A stretch of DNA of 20,264 bases from Oppiella nova (Eukaryota; Arthropoda; Arachnida; Sarcoptiformes; Oppiidae), in contig CAJPVJ010000816.1 of assembly GCA_905397405.1 (NCBI GenBank), positions 1 to 20,264 of the forward strand. Direction: 5' to 3'. Positions 1-8,526 of this stretch are shown here, in pieces. Numbering within the stretch: the first letter of the stretch is position 1; every line of letters starts with the position of its first letter. The position numbers were made by a program, and so were the translations under genes. The notes under the pieces are model-generated. The model saw nothing but the letters and a program-made list of their open reading frames with translations, was not told where the DNA came from and did no database searches.

Positions 1-1329
1 GATAACTTTCTGCACAACCAATTGTCTCAATGCTTCTCATGTCGTGATTCCCCCATTTGGATGGACTCGAGTACAACACAATACTGCAAACAATTGGAGC
101 AATGGGTTGGCGGTCCCCAGAGATTGGCCGACATCTCCGGTTCCCGAGCTTATGAACGATTCACTGGCAGTCAAATCGCAAAGATATTTAACACCCGACC
201 CGAAGTGTACGGCCAAACGGAACGCATATGTCTTGTAAGCAATTTCTGTGCCTCTCTTTTCATCGGAGATTACGCGCCCATCGACTACAGCGACGGCTCC
301 GGTATGAACTTATTGGACATCACATCACACCAGTGGTCCCAACAGTGTCTGGACTTCTGCGGCCCCGAACTCAGCACCAAATTAGGAGAAACTCTTATAC
401 CGACCGCTTCAGTAGTGGGACCAATATCTCAATATTTTGTGGACAGATATGGTTTCAGTGCGGACTGTCGTGTGGTCTCCTTCACGGGTGACAATCCGGC
501 CTCTCTTATAGGTATGGGTTTACGCAAAGATGACATCGCAGTCAGTCTGGGAACCAGTGATACTGTATTCCTGCGACTAAACCAACCGAAGCCCGCCCTC
601 GACGGCCACATACTTTGCAATCCTTTGGATGAGAGCTCTTATATGGGTCTGATTTGCTTCAAGAATGGGTCGCGAACTCGGGAGCGGGTGAGAGACGAGT
701 GCGCGGAAGGCGATTGGCCGCTCTTCAACGAACTGCTTGAGTCCACTCCCAGAGGAAACTTCGGAAATATTGGCTTTTACTTCGACTTCAAAGAGATCTA
801 TCCTTTAATTTCCGGTGATTTTCGTTACAATAAGTTTGACGCAGAAGTTCAGAGATTCTCGAAAGAAGTGGAGGTGAGGGCCTGTATTGAGGGTCAGTTC
901 CTCAGACTTCGAGTTCACGCCGAAAACCTGGGCTATAATATTGGGCCCAATACTCGAGTCCTGGCGACGGGTGGCGCCTCAGCCAACGGCACAATCATCC
1001 AGGCCTTAGCCGATGTGTTCAACGCACCGGTCATTGTGCAGACCAGACCCAACTCAGCCGCTTTAGGCGGCGCTTTCCTCGCAAAATACTGTGAGTTAAT
1101 GAGTTAATCGACTGAATTGATATGACATGTATTGACCGCATATTGTGTTTTAGCGCTCATTAAAGAACAAATAAGTTTTGAAGACATGATTGAAGAAATC
1201 GATTCGACTTCGATTGCAGCCAACCCTTCATCGGATGCCTTCAATGTTTACACTCCTTTAGCACAAAGATATCGCAAATTAGAAAAGGAAATCGACAACA
1301 AAGCCAACAATAATTCAAATCATATTTAA
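1..1329 (+). CDS. XYLB: Xylulokinase (XYLB), 5' partial, two visible exons
   Basis: FGGY-family sugar kinase that phosphorylates D-xylulose to xylulose 5-phosphate in the cytosol, feeding the pentose phosphate pathway. The frame is open from base 1, so the 5' end lies outside the window. Visible exons are 1-1090 and 1154-1329, giving 421 residues; human XYLB is about 536. The intron 1091-1153 starts GTGAGT and ends TTTTAG, and joining it gives AKYSLIKEQ, which removes the in-frame stop after 1104. Family landmarks by visible codon number: WMDSS at 20-24, FTGDN with the catalytic-type Asp at 164, the SLGTSD phosphate-binding loop at 182-187, and the LATGGAS adenosine motif at 321-327. Alignment from memory to human XYLB is collinear throughout. 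The TTG at 22 and ATG at 30 are not starts. The gene converges on SLC35B1. Likely AATAAA poly(A) signals are at 1452-1457 and 1463-1468. Confidence 0.95.
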
Positions 1330-1485
1330 CACAATTTACATGTATACCTTAAATAGACGCAAAATTTTATATTAATTTTCATACCGGTTTACAGGGATTT
1401 AGAGATTTGTTATACTTTTTTATCATATATTCTGTTATTATTTTAAATTAAAATAAATAATTAATAAATATTATATAACTTCATG

Positions 1486-2707
1486 TCATTTAACGGATTT
1501 TGGTTTTGGACTATTTTTGCCATAAAAAGCATCCAAAGCTAAGCCTATGAATACGAGTGAAGTTCCCAACCACTGCCGATTGGACAGGGAGTTGCCAAAC
1601 AGTATAACAGAACCTAAAACTGTAAAGAATTTACGGGTGGTTGTGGTGATAGAACAGGGAAGGGGTCCAAAGTTGGCCACAATTAGGAATATAAACATCT
1701 GTTTGAATGAATGGCTAATTAATAGTAGTCATAGAATATAATAACCGCTAATGACATACCTGTCCGACAGCACTGAGAACTGAAAATGAGATTATATTGT
1801 AGATAACGTATGGATAGCGGCCCACGAACTCGAGGAAAGTCCATATTTCCCCGGAAACCAAGAGAATGAGACCGAGAGTGAGAGTGGACCAGACGTTCAT
1901 CTGTAGCATCATATGTCCCGATTGGGTCTTATATTCATTCTTCATTCTCTCCTGAAAAGCACCGGTCAGTCCGTCCATCGCCAATGAAAATATCTGCCAT
2001 AAAATCATTCATTCAATCACTCAATGTGCACACAAACAGACATCTGATCCGTGTATACCAGCAACAGCTCGCCGGCGCCCAAAGCGGAGGCCGAAGCGCC
2101 ACTCGATTTACCGGCGCTGTCCTTAAACATGAAGAGTCCGACCCCACAGACAATCAAAAACACAAACAAATACTTGAGAAGTGGGTATCGTTTGCGGCCG
2201 ACGAGCACACCCAATATCATCACTGGAATGGGTTTACAAGACTTGCCGACCACTTGTGTCGGATAATTCACGTGTTGAAGAGCCATATTGGAGGCAACCA
2301 TTGCCGCCAAATAGGATGACGAGCTGAAGAAGTAATACCACTTAGTGGTGGAATCGACTCCTTGTTTCATAAACGTCATCAACACTGAACGATAACATTG
2401 ATTATGAGACAAATTGTGTCCATTCATCACTTCTTACTTATTTTGGCGAACAATGCGTTGACGAGACACTGGATGAACACCAGAGACACAGTGCACCGGA
2501 AGGGCTCACCACTCGACCCATACTTGCTTCGGGTTCTGCCATACAATCACAACATTACCACAGATGTCAATATCACGTCACATATCGTATGATAGCTTAC
2601 ATCTTCTCCTGAAGGATACCGAAGTAGAAGTACGTGACAAATATGCCCAACGCATAGAGGATCAGCTTCTTGTCCACGGCTTTCGTCTGAATTGTATTAA
2701 TACTCAT
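1486..2707 (-). CDS. SLC35B1: SLC35B1-type ER nucleotide transporter, five exons
   Basis: Multi-pass nucleotide-sugar-transporter-family protein of the ER membrane; the human orthologue is described as an ER ATP/ADP exchanger, earlier as a UDP-galactose transporter homologue. Exons in coding order: 2707-2601, 2535-2438, 2384-2059, 1993-1760, 1698-1486. All introns are GT-AG of 53-65 bp (2536-2600, 2385-2437, 1994-2058, 1699-1759), and phases join cleanly to a 325-residue protein (human about 322). The ATG at 2707 gives MSINTIQTK, then YFYFGILQEKITR. Hallmarks include NYPTQVVGKSCKPIPVM in exon 3, LDGLTG-type MDGLTG in exon 4, and FGPLPCSITTTRKFF in the last exon, followed by a short lysine-rich cytosolic tail. 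Ten hydrophobic segments are expected from the family. It is convergent with XYLB and divergent from COX6A. Confidence 0.95.
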
Positions 2708-3600
2708 ATTTGTGGCATTGATTTGATGCTTAACTAAAGGCTGGGAAACTCAATTCCGAACGCTAACTGAATTGTAATTAACGTTAGTTTATCACAAAGC
2801 GTCTGTTACACAAGTGTTGAGATATCAAACTTTCAACACAAGTTAAGTTTGTGAACAGAGAGATAATCACGTTAAGTCTTATCACACAATCATATTATGT
2901 GTCGAATTGGCATTCGTTCAGTCAGAACAACCCTACCATCCCTTCACATCCATCACTATTCACACCTATATATCATTGTAATCACAGTTTATTTCATATT
3001 TTTTCTATTAAATTCATATCAGAATACAGATTAAGTGTCACAAAATGCTAATTCACGCCAATTTAGCATGCTAATTCTGCATTAATTCCAAGTTTAAACA
3101 CTTTTTATTAGATTCAAACTTAATAAACAGTCTCAAATTAATTTGTTATGAATTTATTATTTAAATAAATGTATGCTTTTATCTCATTAGAGGTTTAATA
3201 TGAGTTACAATTGATTTAAAGTATAAAATCAATTAAACTTAACATTAATTCTGTTCCCAAGAAGTCATACGATTCCTGTCTGTCTTTCAAATGACCGAAA
3301 TATCCCTAAACGAAGTGAAATACTCCCAATGTTTTGGCCACATTGCCATTGGTTACGATGCACTCAACATATGGCGGAATATTCCCCAAAATCGGGAATT
3401 ATGTCGATTTGAGGGAATTCTGTGAACGCATGTCATGTGAGTGACTGACAAACACAACAACAAAACCATTTTGAGATCAAAATTGCGATTAAATATTAAA
3501 TTGAAACCCATTTGAGGTAATCATTGCCATCATTGCCACCATTCTTACCATTCATTTGACACTTAATACCATTGCATACATCAGACCATCGAAGGCAACG
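2708..3600. other. Divergent intergenic region (SLC35B1 / COX6A)
   Basis: AT-rich spacer between the start codons of two divergently transcribed genes; it must hold both promoters and both 5' leaders. I see no open frame with family resemblance and no RNA gene. CCAAT-like pentamers occur near 3340-3355, and a small 7-bp-arm hairpin lies at 3045-3069; neither is strong enough to call a regulatory site. Confidence 0.5.
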
Positions 3601-3972
3601 ATGATTCTGTCGAAAGCGTCTTCACTGCGACCAACTCTGGCCAATGAGTTGGTGTTGCGGTCAGCCATGCGTTGGATGTCTGGAGCGGGCGGTCACGCGG
3701 GACACCAACCAAACCCGGGTCTGTGGCAGAAGGTGTTCCTCTTCGTGTGCATCCCTGCCATTGGTCTGTCGGGTCTGAACACATACCTCGTGGAGAAGGA
3801 ACATCACGAGCACTTCTCGCGCCCGGAGTTCAAGCCATACGAATACATGCGCATCCGGACGAAGCCCTTCCCGTGGGGTGACGGCCAACGGACTCTCTTC
3901 CATAACCCCAAAGTCAATCCATTGCCCGACGGGTGGGAGGAGTTGCCCGAAGACCCCCACAACAAGCATTAA
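3601..3972 (+). CDS. COX6A: Cytochrome c oxidase subunit 6A, mitochondrial
   Basis: Nuclear-encoded small subunit of respiratory complex IV, located in the mitochondrial inner membrane. Single exon, 123 residues (human COX6A1 is 109). The start is the ATG at 3601; the open frame upstream to 3556 has no ATG except this one. Residues 1-27 are rich in R, S, L and lack acidic residues apart from one Glu, fitting a mitochondrial presequence. A hydrophobic span at about 44-62 is the single membrane helix. The family signature RIRTKPFPWGDG is at 84-95, followed by TLFHNPKVNPLPDGWEE at 98-114, both near-identical to animal COX6A. The C-terminal extension PEDPHNKH is not in the human protein. It is convergent with SF3A1. 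Confidence 0.97.
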   Translation: MILSKASSLRPTLANELVLRSAMRWMSGAGGHAGHQPNPGLWQKVFLFVCIPAIGLSGLNTYLVEKEHHEHFSRPEFKPYEYMRIRTKPFPWGDGQRTLFHNPKVNPLPDGWEELPEDPHNKH

Positions 3973-4091
3973 TATATTAGAGATTACTCTCAATACTTCT
4001 GTTCAATACTTAGCCAAAAGAGTAGCCGTTATTTGCCTTTAATTTGATTCAATGTTTAGTTTTTTCAGTCAATTATTGTTAAAGACTTTAG

Positions 4092-4097
4092 AATAAA
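4092..4097 (+). promoter_or_regulatory. Probable COX6A poly(A) signal
   Basis: Canonical AATAAA 120 bases downstream of the COX6A stop codon; the first such hexamer after the gene. Confidence 0.6.
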
Positions 4098-4138
4098 ATG
4101 ATTTCATGTCTTAATGTCTTCATTGCATTTGATTTCAA

Positions 4139-4144
4139 TTTATT
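4139..4144 (-). promoter_or_regulatory. Probable SF3A1 poly(A) signal
   Basis: TTTATT on the + strand, AATAAA on the coding strand, about 110 bases past the native SF3A1 stop (4251-4253). It lies within 50 bases of the COX6A signal, so the two 3' ends converge closely and may overlap. Confidence 0.5.
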
Positions 4145-4250
4145 ACAAATGATATGAGATTAAATACTAAATAAATTTAATTTGAAAATTAAAATAACTT
4201 TAAAGTCAATCAATGCTACCATACCGCATTAGCACTTCTGTCCCTTCGTT

Positions 4251-4343
4251 AGTGAAGAACGCTGGCGGGGAGAGGAACTCAGGCTCGTGTTACTGCCGCG
4301 GCAATCAGTACAATATTATCCGGTTGCTTAACCTCAGGAACTC
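4251..4343 (-). other. Complemented (not reversed) segment: native SF3A1 tail
   Basis: Taking the - strand sequence here and replacing each base by its complement, without reversing, gives codons directly in frame with the upstream exon: GVF is followed by LKDSNSLAYYNM, then TNGAVIVLGL, then KERGGRKK and TGA. This matches the ending of animal SF3A1 (F-I/F-KDSNSLAYYNM...KERGGRKK) over 30 residues. The right edge is between 4343 and 4344. The left edge cannot be fixed because it falls in non-coding sequence at or below 4251. Frame-scanning the literal sequence on either strand, and trying downstream exons, gave no such tail. Confidence 0.93.
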
Positions 4344-6733
4344 GAAGACGCCGTCCAACTGGAGTTTCTGTTTCCCCGGAGGCATAGATGTCTGCTCATG
4401 GATTCGCGTCTTTATTACTGATATGGTGTCCGTCAACGGAAGGGTGAGTGTCAACATCTGACCCGTCAGTTTCCATTCAGCCTTTTCACTGCTCTGCGGG
4501 ACCTGTACTTTGATCGTAACGTTAGGTCCGCTCTTTGCTATAAACTCATCTTCTGGTATGAAATTATCTTCAGTCCTCTGTTTCTTAGCGCTCGGCTCCT
4601 CTTCGAAAGACATCGTCATATTAGGCGGTGGAACGCCTAATGGAGTCATATTGGGCCCCATATTCATCTCATGCGGGGGTGGCATTTGCATCCCTGGCAT
4701 ACCATACAAACCCATGTGTGCCATCATGTGTGGGGCCATCATATAAGGGCCTCCCTGTCCGCCCATCATCATTGGTGGCATCATTTGGTGCTGAGGATGG
4801 GGATGCATCTGATGCATGGCCTGCATCTGCTGTTGCGGTTGCATAACAGGCGGCGCAGAGTTTATGGTTGTCGTCACTATAGACATAGTGGGCGTCGAAA
4901 GCATTTGGGATTTGGGCGGCGCGGAGATGATGGGCATCGAAGTGATGGGCGGCGCGGATATAGTGGCGCTGTTGGAAGAGGAGGGCAAAGCCGGCCCTAT
5001 CTTGTCCTTATCGTCTTCAGGTAAAAGTCCTTTAATTTTGTGTATTTGTTGGATCTGTTCCTCAATAGTGATGTTAGCTCTGGCGGCACGAGTGGCCGCT
5101 TCCACCGAAGCCGTGTGTCCGTCCCATACAACTGTTCCCTTCTCTGGCTTTTTGTGCTCTTCTTCGCCAATCTTTTTACCGATAACTGTCTCCTCATCTC
5201 CTGATCCGAAAATATCAGTTCGTCTCTCAGCCAACTGTTTAAGACTGGATTCAATGGCAGAGCCCACGGCATACACCTCCTCCTGAGCCATCTTCTCCTG
5301 GAGAGAGCGGTCCCTTTGCTCGACCCAACGCGGGTCCAGTAGTCCGAAGCGCATGTGTTCCTGGAGTTTATCGGCCGGTATTTTCTCGCCAGTGATCGGA
5401 GAGATGAGGAAAGAATCAGTCGATCGACTCGGGGTTGGGTTCTGTTGCGGCTGTGCTTTCGTGGACTTCGGATTATAGTCCTTCCGAATGAGCACATTAT
5501 CCAATTGTGGCGGAAGTGGAGGCAGTGGTGGCGGAGGCATTGACTCCTTCTGTTTGTTGCCATTAGTTTCCTCTTTGTTTCCGTCATTATTCTCCTCATC
5601 GGAGTCGACGTCCATTTCAACCGCTTCTTGCTGTCAATGGAAACAACACTTGTGTTAGTAATCATTGAATCACAGAATCAGATAACAGAATCAGATAACG
5701 GAACAAATGACTAGTCATTACCCCCTGTTCGTCAATCCTCTGCTGCAACAGAATCCTAGAGCCGACCCTTTCAGGAGTAGTTGGCGGCGGAAACAATCCC
5801 TGTTCGTGGGGCTGGTAGTCGACGGTCTCGACAATGACAAAGTCGTGCCAATCTATCTGCGCGTATTGGATGCGCTCCTTCTCGGCCTCCTCCTCCTGAC
5901 GCCTCCTCTGCGCCTCTTGTATTTTAGTCCACTCCACTCTATACCGCACTTTGTCTAAGAAGATCTTATTGTTCTCCAACTCTTTGGCCAACAGATTCAC
6001 CACATTCTTCGATGGTGTGTGTATTTTGGCGTATTGTTCGATGAGTTGTGTGAAGTGATTGAAGAGTCCGTGTTGTGGCCGAAGAAAGTCGAACTGATAG
6101 TTGCGTTGCTCTCTGTTCATGAGGTTCGTGAGGAATGATCGGCCGTGAATGGCCACGAACTGGGCCGTCAACCGGACCACATCCAAGTCCAGCGCCGATA
6201 TGGACGGCGGGTCTTCCATGAACTCGTAGTCCGGCGGCGGCTCACGAGGAATGATCGGCGGATCCATAAACTGTTCCAACTGTTTGCTGGTCTTTGTCTG
6301 GAGGCTCGTCTGCTGTTGCTGTTTGTTTGTGATCGTAGGGGTGGGTATACCTCCAGCGGTGGTGTGGGGACCGGTGGGGGCGGCGACGATATCACTGCCG
6401 GGTTTGTTGCCATCTCTAAACTCTTTGCATTTGTGTTGATAGTAAGCATTGTATGGATCGCCGGCTTTCAAGAAATTGAATTTTGGGTTATTTTGTTCGT
6501 TCAGTTGGATCCGACTCTCAAACTCCGGCCCATTTCGCGCCACAAAACTCGCCGTCTTATCGACGATATCTTAATGTCAAAAACAATGGTTAAGGAAATC
6601 AAGAGTTCGCACAGATTAGCTGATCAGTAAGTGGTAGTCTATATGTCTTAAGACATTGAGTCCAATGGTGTGAGAAAAGGATACTTCGAAGCTCTGGCGG
6701 CGGATATATAATGCCAACCGTTTCGCCACTCAT
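4305..6733 (-). CDS. SF3A1: Splicing factor 3A subunit 1 (SF3A1), C-terminus disrupted as read
   Basis: Core component of the U2 snRNP SF3A complex, needed for prespliceosome assembly in the nucleus. Exons: 6733-6685 (MSGETVGIIYPPPELR), 6569-5722, 5630-4305. Introns: 6570-6684, and 5631-5721 (GTAATG...ACAG); the first donor, GTATCC, is weak but the join restores LRNIVDKTASF of the family. Domains: SURP1 from about 13 to 60 with VARNGPEF, SURP2 about 143-185 (DVVRLTAQFVAIHGRSFL), the DWHDFVIVETVDYQ block, the ISPITGEKIP and LAERRTDIFG region, a Met/Pro/Gln-rich stretch, and a C-terminal ubiquitin-like domain. Read literally the protein is 740 residues; after Phe728 (GVF) it leaves the family and stops after 12 unrelated residues. 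Complementing 4251-4343 in place gives the proper tail (758 residues; human is 793). The N-terminus is about 40 residues shorter than human. Exon 1 exists in two copies. Confidence 0.95.
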
Positions 6734-6741
6734 TTTGAGTC
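6657..6741. repeat. Tandem duplication copy A, containing SF3A1 exon 1A
   Basis: 85 bp identical to 6785-6869, 128 bp apart. On the - strand it holds a complete first coding exon: ATG at 6733-6731, 16 codons plus one base, and donor at 6684. Both copies therefore carry the same start codon and splice donor. It is the copy nearer to exon 2. Confidence 0.95.
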
Positions 6742-6784
6742 CGATGTCCACTCGATGTCCACTCGATGTCCACTCGATGTCCAA
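6742..6784. repeat. 11-bp tandem array alpha (CGATGTCCACT x3.8)
   Basis: Three perfect units of CGATGTCCACT plus nine bases, then one A: 43 bp between the two copies of SF3A1 exon 1. It is the base-by-base complement of 6870-6912. Confidence 0.97.
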
Positions 6785-6869
6785 TGAGTCCAATGGTGTG
6801 AGAAAAGGATACTTCGAAGCTCTGGCGGCGGATATATAATGCCAACCGTTTCGCCACTCATTTTGAGTC
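6785..6869. repeat. Tandem duplication copy B, containing SF3A1 exon 1B
   Basis: 85 bp identical to 6657-6741. The - strand carries a second complete first exon at 6861-6813 with the same ATG and the same GTATCC donor. A transcript starting upstream of this copy and splicing 6812 to 6570 would encode exactly the same protein, with copy A left in the intron. Confidence 0.95.
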
Positions 6870-6912
6870 GCTACAGGTGAGCTACAGGTGAGCTACAGGT
6901 GAGCTACAGGTT
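6870..6912. repeat. 11-bp tandem array beta (GCTACAGGTGA x3.8)
   Basis: Three perfect units of GCTACAGGTGA plus nine bases and one T: 43 bp. Each base is the complement of the base 128 positions earlier, so the unit is the unreversed complement of array alpha. It lies in the roughly 180-bp divergent promoter region between SF3A1 and DCAKD. On the + strand each unit also contains a CAG/GTGAG splice-donor-like string and a CAGGTG E-box core, probably by chance. Confidence 0.97.
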
Positions 6913-7090
6913 TGTTTACCGTTAGTTAACTTCTGTTTAGGTTTGGATTTAGTTTCTGGTTTGTTTTGCGCTAGGTTCGCTACTAATAAACGTGTGAAAT
7001 TACGTTATCATTGAAGTGAAGACACCATTGGTTTTGTAAAAATCTCCCAAAACTTGTGGTGAAAATCCAGTGACTCTTTGGGCTGAAGAC

Positions 7091-7702
7091 ATGTTCATCG
7101 TTGGTCTCACGGGAGGTATTGCTTCCGGGAAGTCAACCGTCTCTAAGATGTTGACTGAGATGGGGGTCGATGTGATTGACGCGGATGTAGTGGCCAGAGA
7201 TGTGGTGAGACCGGGGATGAAGGCATTGAAACTGATTCGCAAACACTTCGGCGCGGATGTGATCCTCGAGAGCGGGGAAATGGACCGCAAAAGAGTGGGT
7301 GAAATCATATTCAATGACCACTCGAAGAGACAGCTCTTGAATAGTATAATCCATCCGGAGATCTATAAACAGATATTCAGACAATTATTGATATATCTCT
7401 TAATGTTGAGACAATTTGTTGTCTTAGATCTTCCACTTCTGTACGAAAGCGGAAAAATGAAGCGATATATCAGTCAAACGATTGTCGTTAAGTGCAGTCG
7501 TGAGCAACAGATCCAGAGATTAAAAGAACGAAACAATTTCACTGAAGAGGAATGTGTGGCACGAATCGACGCTCAAATGTCTTTGGATGAGAAGTGTCGG
7601 ATGTCTGACTTTGTGATCGACAACAGCCAAGACATCACTCACACCAAAGAACAAGTGGATTCTCAACACGTTGCCAACTCCAGAAGTATGTCTGTAACCT
7701 AA
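7091..7702 (+). CDS. DCAKD: Dephospho-CoA kinase domain protein (DCAKD), C-terminus disrupted as read
   Basis: CoaE-type P-loop kinase; the family phosphorylates dephospho-CoA, the last step of CoA synthesis. The start is the ATG at 7091 (MFIVGLTGG), matching human DCAKD; the frame upstream has no ATG. The Walker A motif GLTGGIASGKST is at 5-16, followed by DADVVAR, then GEIIFND, HPEI and DLPLLYESGKM (the LID/CoA-binding region), RIDAQ, and DNSQD near 180. Residues 1-190 are collinear with the human protein. From 191 the literal frame gives 13 unrelated residues and a stop at 7700-7702, removing the hydrophobic C-terminal segment usual in animal DCAKD. The proper tail is found at 8401-8520, which is the unreversed complement of 7661-7780. 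With that tail the protein is 229 residues (human 231). It is divergent from SF3A1 over a short shared promoter. Confidence 0.93.
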   Translation: MFIVGLTGGIASGKSTVSKMLTEMGVDVIDADVVARDVVRPGMKALKLIRKHFGADVILESGEMDRKRVGEIIFNDHSKRQLLNSIIHPEIYKQIFRQLLIYLLMLRQFVVLDLPLLYESGKMKRYISQTIVVKCSREQQIQRLKERNNFTEEECVARIDAQMSLDEKCRMSDFVIDNSQDITHTKEQVDSQHVANSRSMSVT

Positions 7703-7786
7703 GATTCTAGACGAGAAAACTATCGTGAAGAAGACCACTATCGTCACTAACAGCAACAAAACTCTGAATATAACTTAATTAATAAA
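7661..7786. other. Complemented (not reversed) copy of the DCAKD last coding block
   Basis: All 126 bases are the complement, in the same order, of 8401-8526 (for example tctcaacacg against agagttgtgc, and taacttaatt against attgaattaa). Before 7660 the relation stops and the DCAKD frame is normal. From 7788 onward the same 740-bp offset shows plain identity instead of complementarity. Confidence 0.98.
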
Positions 7787-8399
7787 TATTGAAATTAACA
7801 ACATATTGATTACATTAGGAAAGCATACCAATTGTGATCAATATTTGCGGCAATCATTTGAAATGTCTTAATGTGATCAGTGATGACCAGCATACTTTTG
7901 ATTCTTATCTCAATTACCGTACATATACAGTACTAGAATAGTCTATAAATTGTATTTTTATATTATTATGTTTTTAATTGTTTAAAATACTGTATGTAGT
8001 TTGATACATATTATAGAAAATAAAATATATTTTTATATTTTAAATGAAATCTACATAATATCTTAATTTAGCAAGCTAAAAATTAAGAGAACTTCTAAAA
8101 TAAACTGATACAGGGAGTAGTCACTGAAATTTATTAGGATTTTCACATAAAATAGTCAATTAATTAAAACAGCACTTAAATCAATTGACCATTTAATTGT
8201 CACATTGTTTGATAGCTAAATAAATTAGAGTCTAACTGTTAGATCATTTCAAACAAATTAGTTTCAAAATTAAATTTTGTGCAAAAAGTTGTCAAATGCA
8301 TGAAATACTAAGTGCCATAAGTGTGACATACATTTGTTACCTTTTATATCATTAACTGTACGATAAATATACATAAAAAGGTTTGAAAACGAATTCATA
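7787..8399. repeat. 3'-flank repeat, copy 1 (MITE-free)
   Basis: About 613 bp of AT-rich non-coding DNA directly repeated at 8527-9426. By hand comparison there are roughly 17 substitutions and indels of 6 and 10 bp. The last 165 bp (8235-8399) are identical to the second copy. No coding potential is seen. It contains the empty insertion site for the element found in copy 2 (TA at 8059-8060). Confidence 0.93.
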
Positions 8400-8400
8400 A

Positions 8401-8526
8401 AGAGTTGTGCAACGGTTGAGGTCTTCATACAGACATTGGATTCTAAGATCTGCTCTTTTGATAGCACTTCTTCTGGTGATAGCAGTGATTGTCGTTGTTT
8501 TGAGACTTATATTGAATTAATTATTT
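8401..8526 (+). pseudogene. Displaced DCAKD C-terminal coding block (native orientation)
   Basis: Read in frame from 8401 it encodes RVVQRLRSSYRHW, then ILRSALLIALLLVIAVIVVV as a membrane segment, then LRLILN and TAA at 8518-8520. Joined directly to Asp190 of DCAKD this gives TKEQVDRVVQRLRSSYRHW, the length and character expected from the human protein (TKRQV...LERSLEYL, then a membrane helix). As placed, it is separated from the gene body by 614 bp. Classified as a gene fragment because it has no start of its own. Confidence 0.85.

Noticed and set aside
3045-3069. 7-bp-arm hairpin in the SLC35B1/COX6A spacer
   Set aside because: Short arms in AT-rich DNA are expected by chance; no flanking signal.
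4213-4461. 82-codon + strand frame at the SF3A1 3' end
   Set aside because: It runs through the complemented block and antisense to the SF3A1 ubiquitin-like domain; no family resemblance.
5672-5699. Two 13-bp repeats (ACAGAATCAGATA) in the second SF3A1 intron
   Set aside because: Simple two-copy slippage repeat in a short intron; no further structure.
7661-8526. Explanation as an inversion (reverse-complement repeat)
   Set aside because: The two blocks match in the same order base by base; the reverse complement of 8401-8526 begins aaataattaa and does not match 7661-7786.
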